From assembly GCF_001418105.1 (NCBI RefSeq), contig NZ_LIQI01000022.1:806001-870000 (forward strand): a stretch of 64,000 nt of DNA. Direction: 5' to 3'. Position 1 is the first letter of the stretch. Each line of letters opens with the position of its first letter. A program made the position numbers and the translations under genes. Of this stretch, positions 35,482 through 44,733 are shown in pieces. The notes beneath the pieces were generated by a model. It did no database searches, was not told where the DNA came from, and saw nothing but the letters and a program-made list of their open reading frames with translations. This stretch comes from Lacinutrix himadriensis. Lineage in GTDB: Bacteria; Bacteroidota; Bacteroidia; Flavobacteriales; Flavobacteriaceae.

Positions 35482-38400
35482 TTACTTCACAACTTCAATC
35501 CAACGACCTTTATTTCTAACTAAAAACTCATTGTCATACATTGCTTCTGCTTGCACTCCTGGTAAATAATAAGTTCCAAGATATGCAGCATTTAGCATGA
35601 CATTAAAGGTATTGGTATCGTATTTTCCTTTTTTATTTAAATCGAAATAGAAATTAACGCGGTCATCACGAATATCTGTAAACCTAGCTTGGCTAGTAGT
35701 ACTGCTTCCAAAGTCGGTAAAGCGCGTATTTACAATTTCCCAACCGGAAGGAAAAATTTGTGTTAGCGCCACATCATTCACCTTTTCGTTTTTAAGATTA
35801 CTCACTTTAACGGTTGCTACAAAATCCTGACCTTGTTGTAACTTAGAAATGTCGATTGTGTTTCCTTGTAAATCTTTATATACTACTGAAACACTTAAAC
35901 CTCGTTGTTCTGTTTTTTCGTTTCCTAAAGGCAGTTTTCCAGAATTTAACACACGAACATAAACAAGATTGCCTTGGTTGTTTTTAAAGGAAAGCGAATT
36001 ACTTCCTTCTTTAACAATTAAATCTCGTTGTGCAATAGCGCTTTTCGTGTCTATTTCTTCCGTTTTTCCGTTTAAGGTATATTCCAGTTTAATTGCTTTT
36101 CCGCCATTAGCTTCTACCATTTTTGCTATTGCAAGTAAGCTATATGCTGTGGTTTGTGTACTCATCCATTTATCTTTAGACAAATCTTTAGCAATTGTTT
36201 TCGCTAAATCTCTTGCACGTGGATCTTTGGTAATTACCATAGTTTCTAATGCCATTGCGCGATTTCTGTCGACAGAACCATAGGTGTAATAGTTATATCT
36301 AGGAGGCAAGAATTCAATATTTGCAGTTCTAGAAATTTGTGCACTTGCTTCACCTTGTCCAGCTAAAGCGTAAGCAGCAGCTAAACGCCATTTCGCTTCG
36401 TTTGAAATTTCGGTAAACTCACGAAGTCTATTCATTGCTGCTAAATCGGCACTTCCAGCTAAAGCTAAAGTATACAATCTATACGCTTGCGCAAGATCAG
36501 AGTTATAGGTTTTATAGCTTGGTCTCCAATCCCGAGCAGCTTGTTTTTGATAGGCAATCCAATTGCTTTTAAAAGTAAGCGGAAGTACAAAGCCTTTCTT
36601 TTCGGCTTCAATCATAAAGTGACCAGCATAACTGGTTCCCCAATCATTGGCATTATTTTCTCCCATCCAATAACTCATTCCGCCATTTGGTCTTTGAAAG
36701 TGTCCTAAACGTTTGATGCCGTTTTCTATATTCGATTGGATTTCTTGTTTTTTCTTAAAGGTTAAATCGAAAATATCCTGTAAGTATAACTGCGGAAAAA
36801 CGCCAGATGTTGTTTGCTCTACACATCCATGTGGATATTGAACAAGATATTGCAGTCTTCTAGAGAAATCCATTGGAGGCATGGTAGAAAACTCCACCGT
36901 TGCACTATTCGTTCCAATAACACCAAAGGTTTCAAAATCTAGATTTTCGGAAGCATTAGCTTCTAAGTCCTTATCTAAAGCTACAGAAGTTATCGGATTG
37001 GTATTTACAACATCTAATTCTACTTTATAAGTAGATTTTTCACCATTCCCACTGGCAATAACTTCCACCGTATTTATACCTTTTGCTTTACTAACATCTA
37101 GTTCAAAATAAACCATTTGTTCGTCTGGTTTTGCAAAAGTTAATACCTGTGTTTTACTACCAACAACTTCGATTCCATCGCTTAGTTTTAAGCTAATGTT
37201 TACATTTTTAATGTTTTTTTCCATAGCAAAAACGGTAACCGGAAGTGTTACTTTTTCACCCGGACTTAGTTTCCGCGGAAGCGTTGCCAATACCATTAAT
37301 GGCTTTTTTACTTGCACCGTTTTGTCTGTGCTACCATAGGCTTCGTTATTGATATCTCCTGCAACTACCATGGTTCTTACCGAACCAATATAATTAGGCA
37401 TTTTTATTTTATGTGCTTTGTTGTCGCCTGGATTTAATTGAAAAGGACCCAAAAAGGTTACAACAGGTTTAAAACGATTTGCTTTTTTGTTTTTACCATC
37501 TGCAGCAGCGCCATCGCCACCAATAGCAAATATCTGATCTACGCTTCCAGAATATGCGCCAATGACATCATCAAAAACATCCCAAGTTTTTACACCTAAA
37601 GCTTCTCTTTTGTAAAATTCGCTCCACGCATTTGGTGTTTTAAATCGTGTTAAATCTAGCAAGCCTTCTTCTACCATTGCAATAGTGTAGGTCATTGCTT
37701 TGTTGTTTTTTTCGGAAACAAAAACTTCAAATTCTTGTTCCGGACGTAAAACACTAGCCATTTTTAATTCTGGTTCTAGTTTGGTGTTAGGATCTTCGAC
37801 CATTATTGGGATTACACCGTACAAACGGATTGGTAAATCGTTGGCAGTAATAGCGTGCGGTTGTAAAAGCGAAATATTTACAAATACATTAGGAGCCATT
37901 TCTGCAGTAATAGGAATAGTTACCGTAGTTTCTCCTTTGGTGGTTTTTACCCATTTATGTTCCAAAACTTCTGTGCCATTTTCAATACTTACTAAAGCAC
38001 GACCTTCACTACCAGAAGGAAAAGTAATGGTTGCTGTTTCGCTAACATTATAATTTTCTTTATCGGAAGCAAAAGCTAACATTTTGGCAGCTTCTTTATC
38101 TCCTGAAGGTGTATACCAGTTTTTATAAAAGTATGCGGTTCTCCCTGTTGCATGTCCGCTTTTAGGATCGAATACACGAATCAGGAAACGACCTTTATCG
38201 TTTTCCGGAATATTTAAAGTGAAACTAGTTTTACCATTAGCATCTGTATTTAGCTTCATGTCTTTGTACGCCTGATGATACGTACTTGAGGTGTATGAGG
38301 ATAAATTGTCATAGGAAGAATTCCACCACCAACGCCAGTTTATTTTGTACACTTTTACTTCTAAACCATTACGCTTTATAGGTTTTCCTTGTGCGTCTAC

Positions 38401-41052
38401 CACAACAATATCAAAAGTTTGATTTTCATTAGTCACAAAAGATCCGTAACCTTTTCCTTTTGGCGATTTTAAACCAACAAAAGACTTATAAGGAGCATAT
38501 TGTTTGGTGAAAGCATCCATAGAGAAATCCCCTCCGTTTTCGAAAGCACGGACTAAAAATTGTGCGTTTAACATTCCTGGTGCATTGCTTCCAACATTCA
38601 ATTTATTGGTAATATCTGCTAAACCTTCTTCGTTTACTTTACCATCAAAAACAACAATTTCTTCGGTAGAAAAAGAACGTGATGGATCTCTAAATGTATA
38701 ATCGGCATAATTTTTAAAACTCGTATATGCATTGCTGAATTTCGCTTTAATTTCGGTTCTAACATTTTTTGCAGGAGCGCCATGTAGCCATTTTACATCT
38801 AATTTTCCGTTTAACGGATTTTCACCAGAAAGTACTTCGTCTTCAAAATCGACTTTAATTTTTAATCGATTTGGCTTTACGGTTTCTATTTTTAATCCTT
38901 TATAAAAAGTAGCACCACCAACCGAAACTTTCGCATTCCAGTTTCCTGTTTTGTCTTCGGTAGCAGTAGGAACGGTAAAGGTGTATAGGTTGTTGAGGTT
39001 GTTTGTTGTAACATTTCTATATGCAAGTTTTCCGTTTGCATCTGTAATTTCCATTTTTACGGGATGCGCTTTTGGTAGTTTGTTTCCAGCGTCATTCAAC
39101 ATAAAAGACAAATGCAAAGTATCTCCTGGTCGCCAAACACCACGCTCGCCATAAATGTATCCTTTTAGTCCGCGTTGTAAATGATTTCCAGAAACATCAA
39201 ACTTACTTAAGGATAAAGAATTACCGTCGTTTAGTTTGATGTAACTCGTGTTATTTCCTTTGGAAACGATTGCAAAAGCAGCATGATTTTCGACAAGAAT
39301 GGTGGCCAAACCTTCTGCATCTGTTTTGGTTTTTGCAATTTCTTGTTGCTGAAAATTATAGATAGCTACGGTTGCTCCAGCTTCTGGATTGGTATCTAAA
39401 ATATTAGTAACAGCAAAGTAATAATTGTTGTTAGCCCCTTTTTTTGCAATCACACCAATATTAGATGCTAATAGATTTTGTGCAACGGTTTTGTTGTTAT
39501 AAAAAGCTTCTTTACAAGGGTTTTTTCTATCGTTCCAGTTGTAATAATTGTTTTGGTAACTGTAGGTCAGGTTGTCCCAATATTCTTCTTCACGAAGGTC
39601 TTCGTCTTCGGTTGCTGTTTCATTATAGTCCTCGTAATAATAGTCTTCTTCATAGTATTCCTCTTCATAATAATCGTCGTTATCTTCGGAGTTTGTTATG
39701 TTTTGATTGCCATCACAATTGTACAGCGAGTATTCCTTTTTCATTTCTAACTCTACTCTGTAAATCGCTCCAGGATCGGCTTTCATATATTTCGATAAAT
39801 CGATACTATAGGTTTTCCATTTTCCAGTATTTTCAGATGCATCTTGTAGCGTAATGGTTTGCTTTGCAATTCTTCTTCCTACACGACGTACATCATTTCT
39901 ATTGGTGTTGTTGAGGTTGTTGTCTTGTAAAAACTGCAATACATTATCTTCAAATATCTTGATGATACGAACATCAACCGCTTTTAAATTAACCGCTTCA
40001 AAATTGAATTTTAATTCTTGGGAATTTGGTAGAATTACACCATTACTTATTAATCTAACTTGTGGTTTTTCGTCTTCAAAAGCGATGGTTTCCGAAAAGG
40101 GTTTCTTCAGTTTATATCCATCTGTATTTGCTATTCCTTGAAAAACATCGACTTGAATATTACCAACCACTTTCGTATTTGGGTAGGCTTTTAATACATT
40201 GCCATCTACTATGTATTTTGGGTTTTTTACATTCTGAATAGTCACTAAACCATCAAAATTTTGTTGCTTTTTTAAAGGATCTGAAAAATTGATAGATAAG
40301 TATTGTTCCGGAGTTTGTACCACATCGACTTTAGTAATAGTAAAGTTATTTTTACCAGGAATGTTTACTGTGTTTTCTCCAGAATTATCTGCTTTAATAG
40401 GTTTCCCGTTCCATTTTACAAGTATTTGGCTGTCTTCCGCCAAACGATGAATGCTATCTATTTTAAATTCGAAAAGTTTTTCTTTTTTATACGATTTATT
40501 CCAAACGATTGCTAGATTTTTTCCGCTTTGCGAAGCTTCTACTAATTGTTTAGCTTCTTCTAAAGTAATAATATCTGCTGCGCGAATAACACCTTCTAAA
40601 TATTGCCATTCTTTACTATACGATTGCAAATTATTGGTAACCATATTGAAGTTTGGTGTAATGGTTTTAAACTGAAAAGTATAGGTTTTAAAATCTGTAG
40701 GAATGTTATTAAAAATCTTATCCAGTTTAACGTCTACGGTATATTCTGTGTCAGCATCTAGTATTTCATCTGGAACAAAACGCAAAGAATGCTTGTTGTT
40801 TACTAGTAGTTTTCCATCTACATGCGGTTTAATAGAAACAATATTATCGGTTATCTCTTGGTTTATTTCCCAGCCTTCCACGTCATTTGCTAAATTAATT
40901 TCAATAGGATTTGCAACAGAAATGCGACCAGAAGAGGTGTAACTTATATAGTCTTTAAATTTGAAGATATTGTCTGTTTCTTCTACCTGTTTTTTACATG
41001 AAAATGCTAAAGCCAGGATAAAAGCAAAAGCAAGAAGTTTCTTGATGCGCAT
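35482..41052 (-). CDS. Alpha-2-macroglobulin family lipoprotein with thioester
   Basis: The 1856-residue protein has a lipoprotein signal (MRIKKLLAFAFILALAFSC, Cys19), a series of macroglobulin (MG) domains, a bait-type region, and the thioester motif GCVEQ near residue 1405 in QYPHGCVEQTTSG. The alpha-helical thioester domain and C-terminal MG domains follow. By family it traps attacking proteases in the periplasm; pbpC would repair the wall. Residues about 455-505 are an extreme Tyr/Glu/Asp tract between two cysteines. Many antisense frames in this region are shadows. Divergent from the aldehyde dehydrogenase gene. Confidence 0.93.
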   Translation of the reverse strand: MRIKKLLAFAFILALAFSCKKQVEETDNIFKFKDYISYTSSGRISVANPIEINLANDVEGWEINQEITDNIVSIKPHVDGKLLVNNKHSLRFVPDEILDADTEYTVDVKLDKIFNNIPTDFKTYTFQFKTITPNFNMVTNNLQSYSKEWQYLEGVIRAADIITLEEAKQLVEASQSGKNLAIVWNKSYKKEKLFEFKIDSIHRLAEDSQILVKWNGKPIKADNSGENTVNIPGKNNFTITKVDVVQTPEQYLSINFSDPLKKQQNFDGLVTIQNVKNPKYIVDGNVLKAYPNTKVVGNIQVDVFQGIANTDGYKLKKPFSETIAFEDEKPQVRLISNGVILPNSQELKFNFEAVNLKAVDVRIIKIFEDNVLQFLQDNNLNNTNRNDVRRVGRRIAKQTITLQDASENTGKWKTYSIDLSKYMKADPGAIYRVELEMKKEYSLYNCDGNQNITNSEDNDDYYEEEYYEEDYYYEDYNETATEDEDLREEEYWDNLTYSYQNNYYNWNDRKNPCKEAFYNNKTVAQNLLASNIGVIAKKGANNNYYFAVTNILDTNPEAGATVAIYNFQQQEIAKTKTDAEGLATILVENHAAFAIVSKGNNTSYIKLNDGNSLSLSKFDVSGNHLQRGLKGYIYGERGVWRPGDTLHLSFMLNDAGNKLPKAHPVKMEITDANGKLAYRNVTTNNLNNLYTFTVPTATEDKTGNWNAKVSVGGATFYKGLKIETVKPNRLKIKVDFEDEVLSGENPLNGKLDVKWLHGAPAKNVRTEIKAKFSNAYTSFKNYADYTFRDPSRSFSTEEIVVFDGKVNEEGLADITNKLNVGSNAPGMLNAQFLVRAFENGGDFSMDAFTKQYAPYKSFVGLKSPKGKGYGSFVTNENQTFDIVVVDAQGKPIKRNGLEVKVYKINWRWWWNSSYDNLSSYTSSTYHQAYKDMKLNTDANGKTSFTLNIPENDKGRFLIRVFDPKSGHATGRTAYFYKNWYTPSGDKEAAKMLAFASDKENYNVSETATITFPSGSEGRALVSIENGTEVLEHKWVKTTKGETTVTIPITAEMAPNVFVNISLLQPHAITANDLPIRLYGVIPIMVEDPNTKLEPELKMASVLRPEQEFEVFVSEKNNKAMTYTIAMVEEGLLDLTRFKTPNAWSEFYKREALGVKTWDVFDDVIGAYSGSVDQIFAIGGDGAAADGKNKKANRFKPVVTFLGPFQLNPGDNKAHKIKMPNYIGSVRTMVVAGDINNEAYGSTDKTVQVKKPLMVLATLPRKLSPGEKVTLPVTVFAMEKNIKNVNISLKLSDGIEVVGSKTQVLTFAKPDEQMVYFELDVSKAKGINTVEVIASGNGEKSTYKVELDVVNTNPITSVALDKDLEANASENLDFETFGVIGTNSATVEFSTMPPMDFSRRLQYLVQYPHGCVEQTTSGVFPQLYLQDIFDLTFKKKQEIQSNIENGIKRLGHFQRPNGGMSYWMGENNANDWGTSYAGHFMIEAEKKGFVLPLTFKSNWIAYQKQAARDWRPSYKTYNSDLAQAYRLYTLALAGSADLAAMNRLREFTEISNEAKWRLAAAYALAGQGEASAQISRTANIEFLPPRYNYYTYGSVDRNRAMALETMVITKDPRARDLAKTIAKDLSKDKWMSTQTTAYSLLAIAKMVEANGGKAIKLEYTLNGKTEEIDTKSAIAQRDLIVKEGSNSLSFKNNQGNLVYVRVLNSGKLPLGNEKTEQRGLSVSVVYKDLQGNTIDISKLQQGQDFVATVKVSNLKNEKVNDVALTQIFPSGWEIVNTRFTDFGSSTTSQARFTDIRDDRVNFYFDLNKKGKYDTNTFNVMLNAAYLGTYYLPGVQAEAMYDNEFLVRNKGRWIEVVK

Positions 41053-41252
41053 AGTGATGGATTTTTAAAGTGAATGACGGTTAAAGAAGTGTAATACAAT
41101 TCCTATTAATATAGATACTCTTTTCTTAAACACTTTAGATTTTTTGTTGCTGTTAAATTCTTCATAAAGTTAAAAAAAGAAGCAGGTATTACTGTGAATT
41201 AAAACGAATATTTTTAAGAAATAAAACGAGGGTTCAACAGGTAAATAATTAG

Positions 41253-41260
41253 TATCTTTG
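41253..41260 (+). promoter_or_regulatory. -7 promoter box of the ALDH7 gene
   Basis: TATCTTTG, 35 bp before the ATG at 41296, matches TAnnTTTG; TTC at 41233 is the nearest -33-like sequence. Confidence 0.45.
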
Positions 41261-41295
41261 CAGGAAATTAAATAATTCATAAAAAACAAACATAT

Positions 41296-42849
41296 ATGGG
41301 AGATATTTCTAAGGATTTCGGAATGGATAAGGCTTTAAAAGCGTTAGGTGTTTCGGCTATTAACGATGGAACATCAACAGGTTCTAATAATTTTTCTAAC
41401 GGTGAAATTATTGAGTCCTATTCTCCAGTAGATGGGAAATTAATAGGAAAAGTAAGAACGACTACAAGAGCAGACTATGATAAGGTAATGGATGCGGCAA
41501 CGAAAGCATTTTTATCTTTTAGACATATGCCTGCGCCACAACGTGGAGAAATTGTTCGTCAGTTTGGTAATAAATTAAGAGAATTAAAAGAACCTTTAGG
41601 GAAATTAGTTTCTTACGAAATGGGAAAATCTTTGCAAGAAGGTTATGGTGAGGTTCAAGAAATGATTGATATCTGTGATTTCGCAGTTGGTTTGTCTAGA
41701 CAGTTAAACGGACAAACGATTCCTTCAGAAAGACCAGGACACGTAATGAGAGAACAATGGCATCCAATTGGTGTTGTTGGTATTATCTCTGCATTTAACT
41801 TTCCAGTTGCAGTTTGGGCTTGGAATACAGCTTTAGCATGGATTTGTGGTGATGTTTGTGTGTGGAAAGGTTCTGAAAAAGCACCTTTATGTACTATTGC
41901 TTGTCAGAATATTATAGCAGAAGTTTTAAAGGATAACAACTTGCCAGAAGGTATTTCTTGTATTATAAATGGAGATTATAAAGTAGGTGAAATGATGACT
42001 ACAGATTCAAGAATTCCACTTGTATCTGCTACAGGATCTACAAGAATGGGAAGAATCGTTGGAGCAACTGTTGCAGAGCGTTTTGGAAAATCTTTATTAG
42101 AGTTAGGAGGAAACAATGCAATCATTATTACACCAACTGCAGATTTAAAAGTAGTAGTTCCTGGTGCTGTATTTGGTGCTGTTGGAACTTGCGGACAACG
42201 TTGTACTTCTACAAGAAGATTAATTATTCACGAATCGGTTTACGATAAAGTAAGAGATGCTATTGTTGGTGCTTATGGGCAGTTAACGATTGGTAACCCT
42301 TTAGATGAAAAAAATCATATCGGACCATTAATAGATCACGATGCTGTAAATACCTATTTAGCTGCTATTGAAAAAGCAAAAGCAGAAGGCGGAAACGTTT
42401 TAGTAGAAGGTGGTGTCTTAGAAGGTGAAGGTTATGAGTCTGGTTGCTATGTGAAACCAGCAATTATTGAAGCAGAAAACGATTTTGAAATCGTACAACA
42501 CGAAACTTTTGCACCTATTTTATATTTAATGAAATATTCTGGAGAAGTAGAAAATGCTATTGCAAAACAAAATGGTGTTGCACAAGGATTATCTTCAGCG
42601 ATCATGACAAACGAAATGAAAGAAGCTGAAAAATTCTTGTCTTATGCAGGTTCTGATTGTGGTATCGCAAACGTAAACATCGGAACTTCTGGTGCGGAGA
42701 TTGGTGGTGCTTTTGGTGGTGAAAAAGAAACAGGTGGCGGACGTGAGTCTGGATCTGATGCTTGGAAAATATACATGAGAAGACAAACAAATACAGTAAA
42801 CTATTCAGACGAATTACCTTTAGCACAAGGGATTAAATTTGATCTATAG
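41296..42849 (+). CDS. Aldehyde dehydrogenase, ALDH7 type (aminoadipate-semialdehyde dehydrogenase-like)
   Basis: The 517-residue NAD(P)-dependent enzyme has SAFNFPVAVWAWNTALAW (cofactor loop), SATGSTRMGRIVG, LELGGNNAII with the catalytic Glu, and GTCGQRCTSTRRLIIH, where the Cys of GQRCTS is the nucleophile. The motif set and length match ALDH7, whose best known reaction oxidises aminoadipate semialdehyde/piperideine-6-carboxylate in lysine breakdown. Other aldehydes cannot be excluded. It is a single-gene unit ended by a strong GAAA-tetraloop terminator. Confidence 0.9.
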   Translation: MGDISKDFGMDKALKALGVSAINDGTSTGSNNFSNGEIIESYSPVDGKLIGKVRTTTRADYDKVMDAATKAFLSFRHMPAPQRGEIVRQFGNKLRELKEPLGKLVSYEMGKSLQEGYGEVQEMIDICDFAVGLSRQLNGQTIPSERPGHVMREQWHPIGVVGIISAFNFPVAVWAWNTALAWICGDVCVWKGSEKAPLCTIACQNIIAEVLKDNNLPEGISCIINGDYKVGEMMTTDSRIPLVSATGSTRMGRIVGATVAERFGKSLLELGGNNAIIITPTADLKVVVPGAVFGAVGTCGQRCTSTRRLIIHESVYDKVRDAIVGAYGQLTIGNPLDEKNHIGPLIDHDAVNTYLAAIEKAKAEGGNVLVEGGVLEGEGYESGCYVKPAIIEAENDFEIVQHETFAPILYLMKYSGEVENAIAKQNGVAQGLSSAIMTNEMKEAEKFLSYAGSDCGIANVNIGTSGAEIGGAFGGEKETGGGRESGSDAWKIYMRRQTNTVNYSDELPLAQGIKFDL

Positions 42850-42877
42850 ACGTATTTAATTAAATTATATTTGGAAG

Positions 42878-42906
42878 AGCCACATCGAAAGATGTGGCTT
42901 TTTTTT
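42878..42906 (+). terminator. Intrinsic terminator after the ALDH7 gene
   Basis: AGCCACATC-GAAA-GATGTGGCT followed by T8; starts 29 bp after the stop codon. Confidence 0.9.
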
Positions 42907-43027
42907 GTTTAAAAACGAGAAATTTAAGCCATTAATCGATTTTAAAAACAATCTTAAACATTAAAAAGGAATAATATGTTAAAAATTCAATACCTTAATA
43001 GTCAATAACTTATAAAAGAAATAACGA

Positions 43028-43957
43028 ATGAGTAAAAAAACATCCTACCTACTCGGTATTTTGCTAACCATTATTATTGGTACCATTTTGTATTGGTGGC
43101 TATGTTGTAATTGTTGCAATGCTGAAAGCTGCGATCACAAAAAAGGAGATGAAAAGACTATAGTAGAAACTCCGAATGTGATGGAAGCAACGTTAAATCC
43201 TTTTTCTATTAAGGATAGTGATTATGCTTTAAAGAGTAATGACAACTTCAATTTTAAGGATTCTAGTTTTAGAATTTTAGAACCCGTTTCAGAGGAATTA
43301 AAAAATGCTGTTTTAAATCTTAAAACGTATTTTGATGAAAATCCTTCAAAGCGAGTTTCGATTGCAGGGTACTATACCAATGAAGAAACAAATAATTCAG
43401 CATATCCTAATTTAGGTTTAGCAAGAGCAAATGCAGTTAAAAATTATTTTGTAACACAAGGCGTTTCTTCAAAAATAATGGACACAGAAGGAGAATTAAA
43501 AGACAGTATGATTGCTGATGAAAATAAAATCTTTTTTGGTCCAGTTCATTATGAATTGTTTGCAGTTTCTGAAGATGATAAAGCAAATGATGAGGTTTTA
43601 AAAGTGGCTTGCGAAGCTTTAAAAACAAATCCATTGGTATTGTATTTTAATACGGGAGAAGCGCAAATTAATTTAACAACAGCGCAACGTGAAAAAATAG
43701 CTAATATTTCTAGATGTGTAGATAAAATAGGTGTAAAAGTACTTGTGGTTGGCCATACAGATAATACTGGAAATGCGGCTAATAATGTAATGCTTGGTCA
43801 GCAAAGAGCAGATTTCGCAAAAAGCTATTTAATACAAAACGGTATTTTAAGTACTAACATAGAAGCAGCCTCTAAAGGTCCAAATGAACCTATTTCAGAT
43901 AATGCTTCAGAAGCAGGTAAAGCTAAAAACAGAAGAACCGTTGTAACAATTAACTAA
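43028..43957 (+). CDS. OmpA domain protein with N-terminal membrane anchor and Cys cluster
   Basis: The 309-residue protein starts with one transmembrane helix (about 8-26, LLGILLTIIIGTILYWWLCC) followed at once by a CCNCCNAESCDHKK cluster. It contains two OmpA-like regions: a degenerate one at about 80-150 and a clear peptidoglycan-binding domain at the C-terminus (LVVGHTDNTGNAANNVMLGQQRA, KNRRTVV). With no cleavable signal it is probably held in the inner membrane and reaches the wall. The clustered cysteines at the membrane face could bind metal or be lipidated; this is inference. It is 19 bp upstream of the helix-hairpin-helix gene. Confidence 0.8.
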   Translation: MSKKTSYLLGILLTIIIGTILYWWLCCNCCNAESCDHKKGDEKTIVETPNVMEATLNPFSIKDSDYALKSNDNFNFKDSSFRILEPVSEELKNAVLNLKTYFDENPSKRVSIAGYYTNEETNNSAYPNLGLARANAVKNYFVTQGVSSKIMDTEGELKDSMIADENKIFFGPVHYELFAVSEDDKANDEVLKVACEALKTNPLVLYFNTGEAQINLTTAQREKIANISRCVDKIGVKVLVVGHTDNTGNAANNVMLGQQRADFAKSYLIQNGILSTNIEAASKGPNEPISDNASEAGKAKNRRTVVTIN

Positions 43958-43976
43958 AACTTAAAAAATATAGAAT

Positions 43977-44588
43977 ATGAATTGGTGTATATTAATTCCA
44001 TTATTGGTTGGCGCAATTTGTGCCTTATTAGGATATTTACTAGGTAAATTATTATCTGGAGGCAATGACAGCGCTGTTGGTGAAGATGTTTATAAAAATA
44101 GAATAGCTAAGCTAGAAGCAGATTTAGAGACTTGTAAATCAGAGAAGTCTTCAGATGTAAATCTTTACAAGAATAAAATAACAAAATTAGAAACAGATTT
44201 ACAAGCGTGCAAGTCTAGTAAATCTTCAGGATTAGGAACTGCTGTTTCTTCTTTTGCGGCTGGAGCAGGAGTCGCTTCCGTAGCAAAAATAACCTTTGAT
44301 GCAGATGCAGCCAAAGCTGTATTTGGTAAAAAAATAAAAGAAGATGATCTAACAGTTGTAGAAGGTATAGGTCCAAAAATCAAAGAACTTTTTCATACGC
44401 ATGATGTAAAAACATGGCATGCATTATCTCAATGTAGTGTAGAAAAATGCCAAGAGGTTTTAAATTCTGGAGGAGATAGGTATAAAATACATAAACCTGG
44501 AACTTGGCCTAAACAAGCTTTATTGGCTTCTCAAGGAAAATGGAAAGAGCTTTCTGATTGGCAAGATAAATTGGATGGCGGGAAGTAA
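43977..44588 (+). CDS. Membrane-anchored protein with helix-hairpin-helix (DUF4332-like) domain
   Basis: The 203-residue protein has an N-terminal transmembrane helix (MNWCILIPLLVGAICALLGYLL), then a coiled-coil region with two near repeats (YKNRIAKLEADLETCKSEKSS and YKNKITKLETDLQACKSSKSS, about 36-82). The C-terminal helix-hairpin-helix domain contains VVEGIGPKIKELF. Such domains bind DNA or mediate protein contacts; membrane location makes DNA repair less obvious. Probable operon partner of the OmpA protein before it. Ended by a strong terminator. Confidence 0.75.
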   Translation: MNWCILIPLLVGAICALLGYLLGKLLSGGNDSAVGEDVYKNRIAKLEADLETCKSEKSSDVNLYKNKITKLETDLQACKSSKSSGLGTAVSSFAAGAGVASVAKITFDADAAKAVFGKKIKEDDLTVVEGIGPKIKELFHTHDVKTWHALSQCSVEKCQEVLNSGGDRYKIHKPGTWPKQALLASQGKWKELSDWQDKLDGGK

Positions 44589-44611
44589 TATCTTTATTTC
44601 TAAGTAAATAT

Positions 44612-44646
44612 AAAACCGTTTTAGGCTACTAAAACGGTTTTTTTTA
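44612..44646 (+). terminator. Intrinsic terminator of the OmpA/helix-hairpin-helix operon
   Basis: AAAACCGTTTTAG and its complement CTAAAACGGTTTT around a short loop, followed by further T. Confidence 0.9.
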
Positions 44647-44733
44647 TAATTAAATTAGGAATTTTATTTATGGTTTGGTTAGATTTTTGATAAGTTTAAT
44701 GTTGCACATTGGCGTTAAGTTAGTTTTATAAAT

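Noticed and set aside
39465-39854. 129-codon and 90-codon plus-strand frames
   Set aside because: Antisense to the Tyr/Glu/Asp-rich part of the macroglobulin; composition explains the lack of stops.
42595-42826. Two short minus-strand frames in the ALDH gene
   Set aside because: Both lie inside the coding sequence of a clear full-length dehydrogenase.
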